Below, piece by piece: positions 1 to 9,900 of a DNA stretch of 64,000 bases. The notes beneath the pieces were generated by a model. That model was not told the DNA's origin and did no database searches. It saw nothing but the letters and a program-made list of their open reading frames with translations. This DNA is from Aculops lycopersici. Its lineage: Eukaryota; Arthropoda; Arachnida; Trombidiformes; Eriophyidae. Position 1 is the stretch's first letter; every line of letters begins with the position of its first letter. The stretch spans positions 8,913,941-8,977,940 of the forward strand of contig WNKI01000002.1 in assembly GCA_015350385.1 (NCBI GenBank), given 5' to 3'. The position numbers and the translations under genes were made by a program.

Positions 1-1418
1 GCAATACGTTTCGAATTCATGCCCAAAAGATCAATGAGTTGAAGGAAGTTGTCTTAGATAGCCAAATTACACGTGAGGTGAAATACAATTTGGCTAATGA
101 AGTATTCATCCAATGGCACGATTCTCAAGCTTTCTGGGGTCTTAATTTCAGGAAGGGCTCGCCAGATGCGGAGAGTTTCTTCGCGGCTGTCGTTCAAGTT
201 TTAAAGATCTTGAACCAGAACGCGAATCCTACAATCCAGCAACAAGCCCTACCAAATATGCAACAGGATATGATGAATAATGTCAGGCAACAGCTAGTTG
301 TCCAACAACAACAGCAACAACAGAACTCGGCCCAAATCGCACACATAACGATGCAACAACAGCAGCAGCAACAACAACAACAAGGTCTCTTGCAGCAGCA
401 ACAACAGCAACTACTAAGGCAACAACAATTGTCACAATCGATGGGACCTCCTCAGGCACAACAGCTTCTACAACAAGGGGCTCCTGCACAGCTGCTTCAG
501 CAACAAGTCCAACCAAATCAACAGCAACAACAACTATTACAACAACAGCAAATCCACCAACAATATGTGCAGTCTCAACAGCATCAACAACAGCCTCAGG
601 TAGCCCAATCTCACCAACAATCTACCCAGCAAGCGCAACAGATAAATTATTATAATCAACAACAACAACCTCCACCACAACCTATGCAACCACCACCGCA
701 ACAACCACTTCAGCAACAGCAACCTCCTCAACAACCACAACAACAACAGGTAGCCCCGGCAGCAAGCATAGCACCAGCGGCGCCTATACCACCTCCACCT
801 CCTCCGCCACCAGCACCACCTGCTTTACTAAACAACCGTCTTGTCATGGGTAATGGACCAACAAATATAGCGGCTAACACGAATAACGGAGCTCAACCAA
901 ATAGCAACAGTCTACAACATTCACCTGTAACCACTAGCATCAGCAATGGTGGCGGCTCCCTGGTTGGTGATATTAGAAATAGCGGTTCTCCCAATCAAGC
1001 AACAGTAAATTCATCATTGGCTAATGAATTAGCAAAATGCCAGCTCAGAAAGGTTAATTTGTCCAGATCAGATTCCGAGAAGGAGTCAGAGTGTAATAAC
1101 AATGTAATCCCCAATGCAAAGACAACACGCGCCGCTAGTCTCGCTTGTCGCCCAGATGGTTTGATGAGCGATCTAACCAAAAAATTGGCTTTAAGGAATA
1201 AGCAGCAAAGTGGCGACAATGCAAGCTCTAGTAGTGGCAACTCCAATGGCAACGGAAACGGGGTCTCGAATAAAAATTGCATAAACGGAGGCACAAATCT
1301 AGACAAGGGTCAGGAGAGCTGGTTAGCAGATTTGATTAGAAAAGAAATAAGCAAGGAGATAACCAAGATGAAAGCTGAGATAATCGATGTTATTAAAGCA
1401 GAACTCAGACAACGATAA
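1..1418 (+). CDS. ena: Ena/VASP family actin regulator (Enabled), 5' partial
   Basis: The frame is open to the left edge, so the start lies outside the window. Residues such as NTFRIHAQKINEL and YNLANEVFIQWHDSQAFWGLNF match the second half of an EVH1 domain, which binds FPPPP ligands. A poly-Gln stretch follows (about 300-760), then a proline run (IPPPPPPPPAPP) suited to profilin and SH3/WW binding. The C-terminal EVH2 parts are in canonical order: a G-actin-binding block (LANELAKCQLRKVN, compare VASP LAGAKLRKVS), an F-actin-binding-like block (GLMSDLTKKLALRNK) and a C-terminal tetramerisation coiled coil ending in VIKAELRQR. Ena/VASP proteins are barbed-end actin polymerases in filopodia and lamellipodia. 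An AATAAA signal lies at 1690-1695. The first ATG is not visible, so an upstream exon is likely. Family assignment is secure. Confidence 0.9.
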   Translation, partial: NTFRIHAQKINELKEVVLDSQITREVKYNLANEVFIQWHDSQAFWGLNFRKGSPDAESFFAAVVQVLKILNQNANPTIQQQALPNMQQDMMNNVRQQLVVQQQQQQQNSAQIAHITMQQQQQQQQQQGLLQQQQQQLLRQQQLSQSMGPPQAQQLLQQGAPAQLLQQQVQPNQQQQQLLQQQQIHQQYVQSQQHQQQPQVAQSHQQSTQQAQQINYYNQQQQPPPQPMQPPPQQPLQQQQPPQQPQQQQVAPAASIAPAAPIPPPPPPPPAPPALLNNRLVMGNGPTNIAANTNNGAQPNSNSLQHSPVTTSISNGGGSLVGDIRNSGSPNQATVNSSLANELAKCQLRKVNLSRSDSEKESECNNNVIPNAKTTRAASLACRPDGLMSDLTKKLALRNKQQSGDNASSSSGNSNGNGNGVSNKNCINGGTNLDKGQESWLADLIRKEISKEITKMKAEIIDVIKAELRQR

Positions 1419-1874
1419 AGATCGGAATTCCATCCCTCTAATGAGATGGAAAACACCAGCAACACAAGAGAACATTACGAAAAGTTTCTGGCCAAATTAT
1501 CAAATATGGTTCACTCAAATGACATCTCATGATCATGGTTAAATTGCCACCAAATACTTCTTGATCTACGGCTGCAAGAGTAAGGGGCAATGAGAAAAGA
1601 AAGGCATATTGAATCACCATGGATAACCAGAGATAACAGGACCAGCACTATGATTTTGATCATCATCATTATATTCAGTACCCTATAACAATAAAGCGAC
1701 GAAGATTATTTATTTACAATGCGCCGTTGTCTTCATAATTTCTATAGTCCAAGCCAAAACTCTTTTTGGCTCCACAGATTATGGTTTCAAAATATTAAAA
1801 CAGATAATTGTACCTCCGATGCATGGAAGCACTCCAACTTAAGCTGAAGTTTTCAGTTTAATTTTCATTCGAGG
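1419..1874. other. Convergent 3' region of ena and STAM
   Basis: These 456 bases separate two stop codons facing each other. They hold the ena polyadenylation signal (AATAAA at 1690-1695) and AT-rich 3' UTR sequence. I see no coding signal. Confidence 0.6.
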
Positions 1875-3089
1875 TTAACATTGATTCAGATATAGATACT
1901 CTCGCATGGATTCGGTGAGTTGTCGATTGGCGGTATTTAGTGCAACTTGTATTCTATCCAGTCTTTCAAGCTCTCTATCAAGGAGCTTACTCATCCTGCC
2001 ACATTGCTCTTCAAGCATCAATAATTCGTCCGAATCAGGATTGATACCTGTAGGATCAGCTTCATGGATGAGGTGCAACAACCGATCTATCTTACTCTCA
2101 TCTATCTCGGTAATCTCCTCTTCGAGAAACTTTACCCTGACTTGATCATCAAATTGTACACTTTTACCCGTCACTTGTCCTTCAATTGGTGCGTTCAAGT
2201 CCTTGGTGACAAAGTTGGCTGGAAATAAACCTTCACCTCGATGATTATTACCTGACCACCAATTCTCGTCTCTATCATCTGTAACAACAATCAATTCGCC
2301 TGCCTTGAATGTGAGCTCATTGTCCTCGGCTGCTTCGAAATCATACAAAGCTCTCACTTTAAATGTCTCCCTCTGAGGAGCGTCACGGGACGATAAGCTG
2401 GAGTTGGAGGGTTGAGTAGTTGAGGCTGATCGACTAGTGCTGTTGTCATTACCGATATTGGTTGGAATATCTGGATATAGACTCGCGGTTGTATTGATTG
2501 CTGTGGAGGCGGTCGAAGGATTGCTTATGCGGCTATTGCTCGTTGATGGACCCTTGACATCCTTCATCGACAATTCTAAAGCCTTGATAATGTCCTCTTC
2601 CTCTTGATCACTTATGACAACATTTGGATCTTTTGGTAGTTGAGGTTTGCTTGGATCGGTAAAGTCATGCCCTTCCTTCTTCAATTGTGAGTAAAAGAGT
2701 GGAATGATCTCTAACTCCGGGTCCGATTTGAACTCGTTCTCTGCCCATTTTTTCAGCATTAGCTTGAAGCGCTCAATTACCTTTGGATGGCCCCGTTCCA
2801 GCAACTTGCGAGCCTCGTTTTGAAACTCTCTGGAGGCAACTTCGAGATGGAACTTTTTCCCACAATTGCTAACACAAGCATCAAGTAATATAACGGCTTG
2901 GATAGAAACATTTGGATGATTATGTCCCATTCGCTTTAAAATTGACCTGAAGTGCTCCAAGGGCCGCGCTTGCTGAACATTGATGTAATCGCAACATTCT
3001 AGTATAGATTGCCAATCCTCAGCCACATTAGCCTCAGTTGTAGCCTTTTCCACCAATTTGTCAAAGGGATTTGCACCAAAAATAGGCAT
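1875..3089 (-). CDS. Stam: STAM, ESCRT-0 signal-transducing adaptor
   Basis: A 404-residue single exon. Residues 1-143 are a VHS domain (starts MPIFGANPFDKLVEKATTE, with WQSILECCDYIN). A ubiquitin-interacting motif (EEEDIIKALELSMKD) lies at about 163-177. An SH3 domain lies at about 242-300 (VRALYDFEAAEDNELTFKAGE, WWSGNN, GLFPANFV). A GAT-type helical region that pairs with HRS occupies about 305-400. STAM and HRS form ESCRT-0 on endosomes and sort ubiquitinated receptors for lysosomal degradation. The protein stops just after the GAT region, so the Gln/Pro-rich tail of the roughly 525-residue vertebrate proteins is absent. It shares a 276-base divergent promoter with NFU1. Confidence 0.95.
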   Translation of the reverse strand: MPIFGANPFDKLVEKATTEANVAEDWQSILECCDYINVQQARPLEHFRSILKRMGHNHPNVSIQAVILLDACVSNCGKKFHLEVASREFQNEARKLLERGHPKVIERFKLMLKKWAENEFKSDPELEIIPLFYSQLKKEGHDFTDPSKPQLPKDPNVVISDQEEEDIIKALELSMKDVKGPSTSNSRISNPSTASTAINTTASLYPDIPTNIGNDNSTSRSASTTQPSNSSLSSRDAPQRETFKVRALYDFEAAEDNELTFKAGELIVVTDDRDENWWSGNNHRGEGLFPANFVTKDLNAPIEGQVTGKSVQFDDQVRVKFLEEEITEIDESKIDRLLHLIHEADPTGINPDSDELLMLEEQCGRMSKLLDRELERLDRIQVALNTANRQLTESMREYLYLNQC

Positions 3090-3365
3090 TTTGATTTATA
3101 ATAGGTCTATTTATCGATAGTCAAGTGGTGATTATCCAATTTTATCATGAGTAGCTCCAAAGAATAGCGCAGTAAACAAGCGAACAGCTCCCTGGTTGTT
3201 GTTGTGCTGAGAAAAAGAAAACAACTCCTGCGCTGAGCTTTTCGCGTTGTAAATTGATCTGCCATCTTTTGCCTTGGCGCCCACGTTGGAATTTAAATTT
3301 TTCACATCAAACTGAAATTCTTTCGAATCCTAGTTAATTAGTGCTTACTTGATTGACAAATCACC
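3090..3365. promoter_or_regulatory. Divergent promoter of STAM and NFU1
   Basis: Only 276 bases separate the two opposed start codons, so both core promoters and 5' UTRs must fit here. No clear TATA box is visible on either strand. The assignment rests on gene orientation. Confidence 0.5.
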
Positions 3366-3719
3366 ATGTTCTCAATCATAAAGTTCGCCTCATCCAGATG
3401 TCTGGCTACGGTTAGACAGCCGATAGCGGCTCGCATGCCTTTCCTACGTGAAATGTCAAGCCAGAGTGCCGAATCGGCAGAAACCATCAAGGAGATTCAG
3501 GAGCTTATCAAGGACAAGATCAGGCCTACAATACAGGAGCATGGTGGAGATTTGGAGTTTGTATCCTACGAGAACAAAATAGTGAGAGTGCGCCTCCAGG
3601 GCGCCTGTTCCACTTGTCCCAGCTCAATTGTGACCTTGAAAAATGGAGTACGAAACATGCTGCAGTACTATGTGCCCGAGATTGAAGATGTAGAGGAGGT
3701 TCTAGATGGAGAACCTTAG
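3366..3719 (+). CDS. NFU1: NFU1-like Fe-S cluster scaffold, NifU C-terminal domain only
   Basis: A 117-residue protein. Residues 1-35 look like a mitochondrial presequence (MFSIIKFASSRCLATVRQ, Arg/Ser-rich with no acid). Residues 42-112 are a complete NifU-like C-terminal domain with IRPTIQEHGGDLEF, the cluster-binding motif CSTCPSSIVTLKNG and NMLQYYVPEIEDVEEVLD, close to the end of human NFU1. In other animals NFU1 is about 250 residues and has an Nfu N-terminal domain between presequence and NifU domain; it is missing here. NFU1 delivers 4Fe-4S clusters to lipoyl synthase and respiratory complexes. An AATAAA lies at 3764-3769. Start: first ATG, context accATGt, upstream of the basic presequence. 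Confidence 0.9.
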   Translation: MFSIIKFASSRCLATVRQPIAARMPFLREMSSQSAESAETIKEIQELIKDKIRPTIQEHGGDLEFVSYENKIVRVRLQGACSTCPSSIVTLKNGVRNMLQYYVPEIEDVEEVLDGEP

Positions 3720-4163
3720 AGAGGTGTAGGAGGTAGATGTTTCATGCCACGAGTTTTGGCAAGAATAAAAATTTTGAGATCTCGATCAAAAGGCTATAAG
3801 GTAAGGTTATCTATTTAGTAGTATTATACTTATAACAGCGTGTATCTGGTTCAAATTTTATAATAATCTAATTTCATCTCGCCACAGGAAAAAGGTCTGT
3901 GTTGCGCGACGACGACACTCATCGATCTCTCTTACAGATTACTTTGTATTTAGGGCTCAAACCAAGGTAGGTTTGTGGGGTAAGGTGTGGATTTGTCTTC
4001 TGTAGGTATATATGTTTGTGTAGGTCTCACGTTGACATTTTTGACTGGTTGGTGTTTAGTTCGGATATTAAGTGTCTTCATTTTGATGTTGGTGTATCAT
4101 GTTGTAGTTCTGTGATCATTTCAATTGTAATAGATTTAAAAATTTTATTGATGCTTCAATTGT
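3720..4163. other. Convergent 3' region of NFU1 and the ADP/ATP carrier
   Basis: The NFU1 polyadenylation signal is at 3764-3769 on the plus strand. A minus-strand AATAAA (plus TTTATT at 4144-4149) sits about 15 bases past the carrier stop codon. The rest is GT-rich 3' flank with no coding signal. Confidence 0.55.
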
Positions 4164-5075
4164 TTAAACCTTGACTCCAAACATCAGTTCACGCAACTCG
4201 TCGTATAACACCAAGACGAAAGCTCCACCGGTTCCACGAAGAACGTTACTGAAAGCTCCCTTGAAGAAAGCGCCACCTCCCTCTGTCTTAGCAATCTTCG
4301 ACCAACAGTCGATGGTGTTCTTGTACATGCGCTCGTTTGCGGCACGTCCAGATTGCATCATCATACGACGACGAACTGTGTCGAATGGGTATGAGATAAT
4401 TCCAGAAACTGTGGTGACAGTTTGGGCGATCATCCATGAGACGACAAGTGGTGTGTTCTTGGGGTCTGGTAGCATGCCCTTGGCTGTGTCGAAGAAACCA
4501 AAGTAGGCAGCACGGTAGATGATAATACCCTGGACTGAAACGTTGAATCCTCTGTAAAGACCAATGAGACCGTCGGATTTGAAGATCTTGGTCAAACAAT
4601 TTCCTAGACCGCTAAACTCACGCTCGGCTCCCTTCTTACCAATATCGGCAGCCAAACGGGTACGGGCGAAGTCCAATGGGTAGACGAAGCAAAGTGAGGT
4701 GGCTCCAGCTGCTCCACCACTGGCTAGATTACCAGCAAAGTAACGCCAAAATTGGGTCTTCTTGTCGACACCGCCCAAGAAAACTTGCTTGTACTTGTCC
4801 TTGAAGGCGAAGTTGAGCGCTTGGGTGGGAAAGTAACGAATGACGTTGGCCAAATTTCCTCTCCAGAAACTAGTAAATCCTTGCTCCTTAGGAATACGAA
4901 CAAAGCAGTCGATCATACCCTTGTACCGTTGGTCTACGGCAATTTGCTTGCTAGCGTGTTGAACCTGAAGCAAGAGCTTGACACGCTCAATTGGCGCGAC
5001 CGCAGTCTTTGAGATGGCAGCAGCCACTCCACCGGCCGCAAAGTCCTTGGCGAAATTTATGACCTCGTTCGACAT
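4164..5075 (-). CDS. sesB: Mitochondrial ADP/ATP carrier
   Basis: A 303-residue SLC25 carrier of the inner mitochondrial membrane that exchanges matrix ATP for cytosolic ADP. It has three tandem repeats, each with a Px[DE]xx[KR] signature (PIERVKLLLQ, PLDFARTRLA, PFDTVRRRMMM). The diagnostic ADP/ATP carrier motif RRRMMM is intact. Six hydrophobic helices are implied, as usual for the family. The frame opens six codons earlier (MKKEII, from 5093), but the family N-terminus is best matched by the methionine at 5075 (MSNEVINFAKDFAAGG). The last exon is the whole coding region. The symbol is the fly name for the family; orthology to one paralogue is not proven. Confidence 0.95.
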   Translation of the reverse strand: MSNEVINFAKDFAAGGVAAAISKTAVAPIERVKLLLQVQHASKQIAVDQRYKGMIDCFVRIPKEQGFTSFWRGNLANVIRYFPTQALNFAFKDKYKQVFLGGVDKKTQFWRYFAGNLASGGAAGATSLCFVYPLDFARTRLAADIGKKGAEREFSGLGNCLTKIFKSDGLIGLYRGFNVSVQGIIIYRAAYFGFFDTAKGMLPDPKNTPLVVSWMIAQTVTTVSGIISYPFDTVRRRMMMQSGRAANERMYKNTIDCWSKIAKTEGGGAFFKGAFSNVLRGTGGAFVLVLYDELRELMFGVKV

Positions 5076-5093
5076 GATGATTTCTTTTTTCAA

Positions 5094-6982
5094 TTTGTTT
5101 TAAATGTATGTATATGTAGAACTAAATGATAATTTGTTTAGGTGGTTGTGGTGATGAGGTGAGCTAAAAGGTTTTGACTTGTTGGTATTATTATTATTGG
5201 TAGATAATTTGTAAGTTGGTAATAATTTAATTTAAATCTTTTCTTGGTTCCTTGAATGTGATTCAAAGTCAAAGTTGGAGCGAGTGGTAGATAGAGAGAC
5301 AATGAAATGTGCCGGCCAAATGCTGTTGCTATATTACGCGATGGTATCTTCCACGGAGTTCAGCCGCAGGAGTAGCAAAGTCTTTCACGTTCTCTCCCTC
5401 TTTTTCTCTCGCTCACTGTGCAATGCCTTTTCTCCTTTGAGCAGCAGCGGCGGTGTGTTCCCTGCGGCCGGGGGAAGGACACCCTAGGCGACCAATGGAG
5501 TCATTGCCACACTCGCCGCCATTGCGCCCTCGTCGACAACGACAACGTCGATTTTGCTAGCTCTCTCGGTCAACGCAGCAGCAGCGGCAGTCATCAAGGA
5601 GCGTTTCCAGCAGCGGTAGCGGATGGAATCCGATGTGAGCGAACTGAGGCACGAGTTACGGGCGTGAGCGAGCTAGCAAATTTTAGAAATTAATTACCCA
5701 ACCGACCACATAGTGGCGCCACCTCCACGCAACGGTACGAGAATTTCTCTTCCTTGGCCACCAAGTGGTCGATTCTTAAACTAAATTTGATGCGCCATAG
5801 TTGCAAGACGCGACACCCATCTAGACAGTGGCGTTGCAATGGCATGGACTTGAGCATTGGTAGCCAAAGTTGCCTGCAGTTCGCTCATCTGCGAGGTTGT
5901 ACTTCACCGAGTGGCGCCATCGTTGCGTTACAGTGTCGCCTCCTTTCGACGTCTCGTCGCATCTTCCATTCGAATAACACGGAGAAAAGTTGCGTTCATT
6001 TTGGCTGCCTGAAAGTCTCGCTCTCCTTTTGCATTAGCACAGGCTGGTCATTGTTACATCCAGTTTGTCTGCCAGTTTGTTGCTTAGTCTGCCTGCCGCC
6101 TGCCTGCGTTGCCAACCAAAGAGATGAAAACTTTTTCCCGTTTGCTTCTGCTGCTGCAGGCTGCAGCCGGCAACGCAACTGGCACTGACATTCGCTATTC
6201 GCCAATGGCCATTAGTGAGCCTCCATCCCTGTCTGTTCAGAAAAAATTCGCTGCAGATTTCGCCGCTTCCCCCCATTGAACTGAATGGCAAAACTATGCA
6301 TTAGAGAAGTGCCTCAAGTTGCTGTTCGCTCGGTATCTGAAAGTCGCAAATTCACGCAAGTGTATGCGTGTATTTACCCCATTCCAAGCGCATCAATACT
6401 GAAATACACTCGCTCACAGAGAGTCATTGTTGAGAATAGAGCAAGTCAAATTTTGTTTTGGCCACCACCGACGCCGGAGTCGACAACGAATCGTGCAAGT
6501 TTTGTTGCTCATGTCCACTCGTCAATCTCTCTTGTGTCACCCAACCTCTTGACAGAGTTGGACCCATCCAACTTTGCTACTATTAGCCAATTGAAACTTT
6601 CCAAAAGTCTATATTGACCAGTGGCTTAGAGCTAATTTCATCTTATTGGATACAACTACAAGGCAATGGATATCAATGAATTAGCTCATTATATTGACAT
6701 CAACTCGAAATGATATCATTCGAGTTTGTAATTGAAGTATCAACTTGCATCGAAATCATCGACAGACTTGGACAACAACAAACTTTTCCAGTCAACTAAG
6801 CACATGGCAATATATCATAAACACCAACTATAGAATAGTATTATATTAACTTATTAACTTTGCAGCAAAACTCACTCATCCTTGATTACTCTCAGCAAGT
6901 TTTTCCACCTGATCGCTAAACAACTTATAACTTAGGGAACCCGAAACAACCAGGTTGCAACACTACGACTCTCCATCCTAAT
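5094..6982. other. Divergent intergenic region between the ADP/ATP carrier and RSF1
   Basis: About 1.9 kb with several open frames that have no family resemblance and biased codon content; I read them as chance. It probably contains both promoters and 5' UTRs. It holds three copies of CTCGCTCAC (5408-5416, 6409-6417, and reversed at 5664-5672) and two copies of AGTGGCGCCA (5712-5721, 5910-5919). No TATA box is convincing. Confidence 0.45.
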
Positions 6983-9900
6983 ATGTCGTGTCGGACTAAT
7001 AGTCGTCGAGAGGCGACTGTTAGTCGACGTGGACTTGAACTATCCCTTGGACAAGAGCCTACAATTCAAGATGATAACCAGAACTGCGATTCCTCCAGCC
7101 AAATCCAAGTCGGCTCTGTTGAACCGTCGGGTGAGACAGAGGAGTTAGCCGTCAGATCACCAAAAGTAGACTCAAAACAGATCAACCCGAGTACATTTGA
7201 GCAACAAGAAAAACTCCAAGGGGATAAAGAGGCGGAATCCAATCAATTACAGAATGGATCCACCATGGAGATGGAATATTTTAGTAAACCTCTTGGTCCA
7301 GATGATAACTGTGATCTCAATCCAGAATTTGCTGTTATTTGCTCGTTTATCGCGCATTTCAGCGACAAAACGGATCTCGAACTCAATATCGAGGAGTTGA
7401 AATCAAGTCTTGAGGGTCAAGATCAACTGGACAACCGACTCGTTGACCTACATGTCAAGTTTTTGAAGAAACTTAGAAGATATTTTGTTCGTGATCAATG
7501 GGAAAAGGCGCTTGTTAAATTTGCCTCAGAGTATTCTTATGAGGATGCCGATGAAATCGAACAACTTGGCTATCTCAAATGTAGACCCTCCGTCAAAATG
7601 CAATTATTACGTCGTTTGCTGGACGCTCAATTTGAATGCGATCAAAAGTTCAAAGCTGCAATCAACGCCTGTGAAGCGGATGAACTTAGACTCCAACCAA
7701 TGGGTCGCGACATTAAAGGCAATACATACTGGCAGCGTACCGACTCAGAGGGTAACTTTAGAATTTTCCAAGAGCAACCCATGGATTATAGATCTTGGAA
7801 GGCTATTTGCTCTAAGCCGGAAGAGTTGAAATACCTCATCGATGAATTGGAATCAAGTAAAAATGATAAGATTAAGGGAGATCCCATGACAGAGCCTTAT
7901 TATCCCTTGCCGGATATCTTTCCCGAACTATTCGCCATCGAAGAGAAAGCCCCGGAAATCGAGGATTATGAGGTTCCAGAAACTAAGAAGTCAACTAATG
8001 GCAGGTCGAAGAAAGGCCGAAAAGGTTCTCGTGGCAAGAAGAGTACCCATTTACCTTCTGTCAAAGAACAGACTGAAGACAGTATTGTACAAGCTGATCC
8101 TCCAAGAGAGTCAACCGAAAGGGCTGTTATGAAGCAGGAACTCAAATGTACAAATTTCACCTCTCAAGAACTAGATGATAGTTCACACTACACTGCCTCT
8201 TCAACGATTGAATCTCAAGTTAGAAGTACGCTCGAAACTCTTATCAATCGTGTTGTATCTTCATTTGACTACGTCATGCGACCACTATCCTTGAGCAACC
8301 CAGCGAAGGAGGTTAAGGAGGAAGCGAATCTAAACAATGATAAGATAGGACAAAAACTTGAAAAGAAGCCTAGAGCACGCCAGAGCAAGAAAGATAAGCC
8401 AAAAGAAGAGATCTTGCCGAGACGATCGAGTTCCAGAATTCAGATACTTCAACAGAAGAAAGAGGCTGAGGAAGAGGAGAGGGTTAAGAAAATGATTGAA
8501 AACTCAGCCAGTAAGTCGAAATTTGTTCCTGAACCAGACGAGGAGTCGAGAAGTCGAAGTGTGAGTTCAAAAAATGCTCGACAAAAATCTGGATCACCAG
8601 ATGAGGAACCAAAACCTGGTCGCCGGAAGAGGAAGGGAAGTAAGACTTGGTGTCGTGGTAAGAATAAGAAGAAACTCTCTTGGGATAAAGACGACTCTGA
8701 TTTATCTAGTATATCATCTCTAACTGAATCCAATGACGAATCTTTCGTAGAAGAAATCGAAGAGCAATTTAAGCTCAATAATACGAATTTAGATGATGAG
8801 TTTGCTTGCGAAGACGAAGATACTAATGTCGAACCAGTAATAGTTAAGAGAGCAAGAACAGCTCGTCAGAGCATTGCCACAGAGGGTGTCGACGGTGATA
8901 TTGCTAATAATTCCATATCAATAATTGAGGAGGATAAGCCCTGTGGACGTTGCGAAAAGTCCAATGATCCAGAAAACATCCTTCTTTGTGATATCTGCGA
9001 CGATGGTTGGCATACATTCTGTTGTCTTCCCCCACTAATGATAGTTCCAGATGGTGATTGGTTTTGTCCACCCTGTGAACACAAAAATCTACTCGTGAAA
9101 CTTAAAGAACTATTCGACTCCATAACCGAGTTGTTGGCTGAGAGAGAACGCGAACGTATCAAGCGCCAAAAATTAAGGCAAACTGCACCAAAGAGAGAAC
9201 CCAAAGTCGTAACTGACGAACTCTTGACTGATAAGCGACAAAGAGATGTGCTTGGTCAATTAAACGACCCTATAGCTCTTCAAGAATTGGATGATGAATT
9301 AGAAGAGTCAGAGGACGAAGAATCTTCAAGTATTTATGACAGGAGGAGATCTAAGAATAGGAAAAAAGCTACCAACCGAAAGAAACCCGCGCGGCGAAGG
9401 GTACAAAATTTCATCGACGATGAAGAAGAGTTCCGTGTCAACTACAGGAAGAAGAATCGAAGAAGCTACTCCAAGATGAATCGCGACTCCGATACTGAAG
9501 AATCCGAGAGCGAGGAAACCAACTCCGACCTCTCAGATGAAAGTGAGGAATTACAACCAAAGACTCGGAGGGCCCGTAACTGTGTCAGCTATCGATTCCA
9601 AGAGTACGACGAGCTTATTGCATCAGCTATCCAAGCCGAATCTAACGGTGGCAAACATGAAGGAGAGATCGGATCGGACGAAGATAACCCGGAGCAAGCA
9701 GACGAGGCTGATGACGATGAAGACGAGGAGGGTTCACAGAAGAGTCATTATGGTCGGGGCAAAGACATGGCTACCATAGAGGCTCTCGCTTATCAACAAG
9801 AGAATGGCATAATTGATCAACCTCTTCCACCGCGTTTACTAGATGACAATGATTCAGATGCAGGTCCGAAAAAAAGGAAGAAGAGAGCAAGACGTCTCAA

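Noticed and set aside
5275..6617. Series of plus-strand frames between the ADP/ATP carrier and RSF1
   Set aside because: No domain resemblance, low-complexity content and no linking splice sites; more likely leader and promoter DNA.
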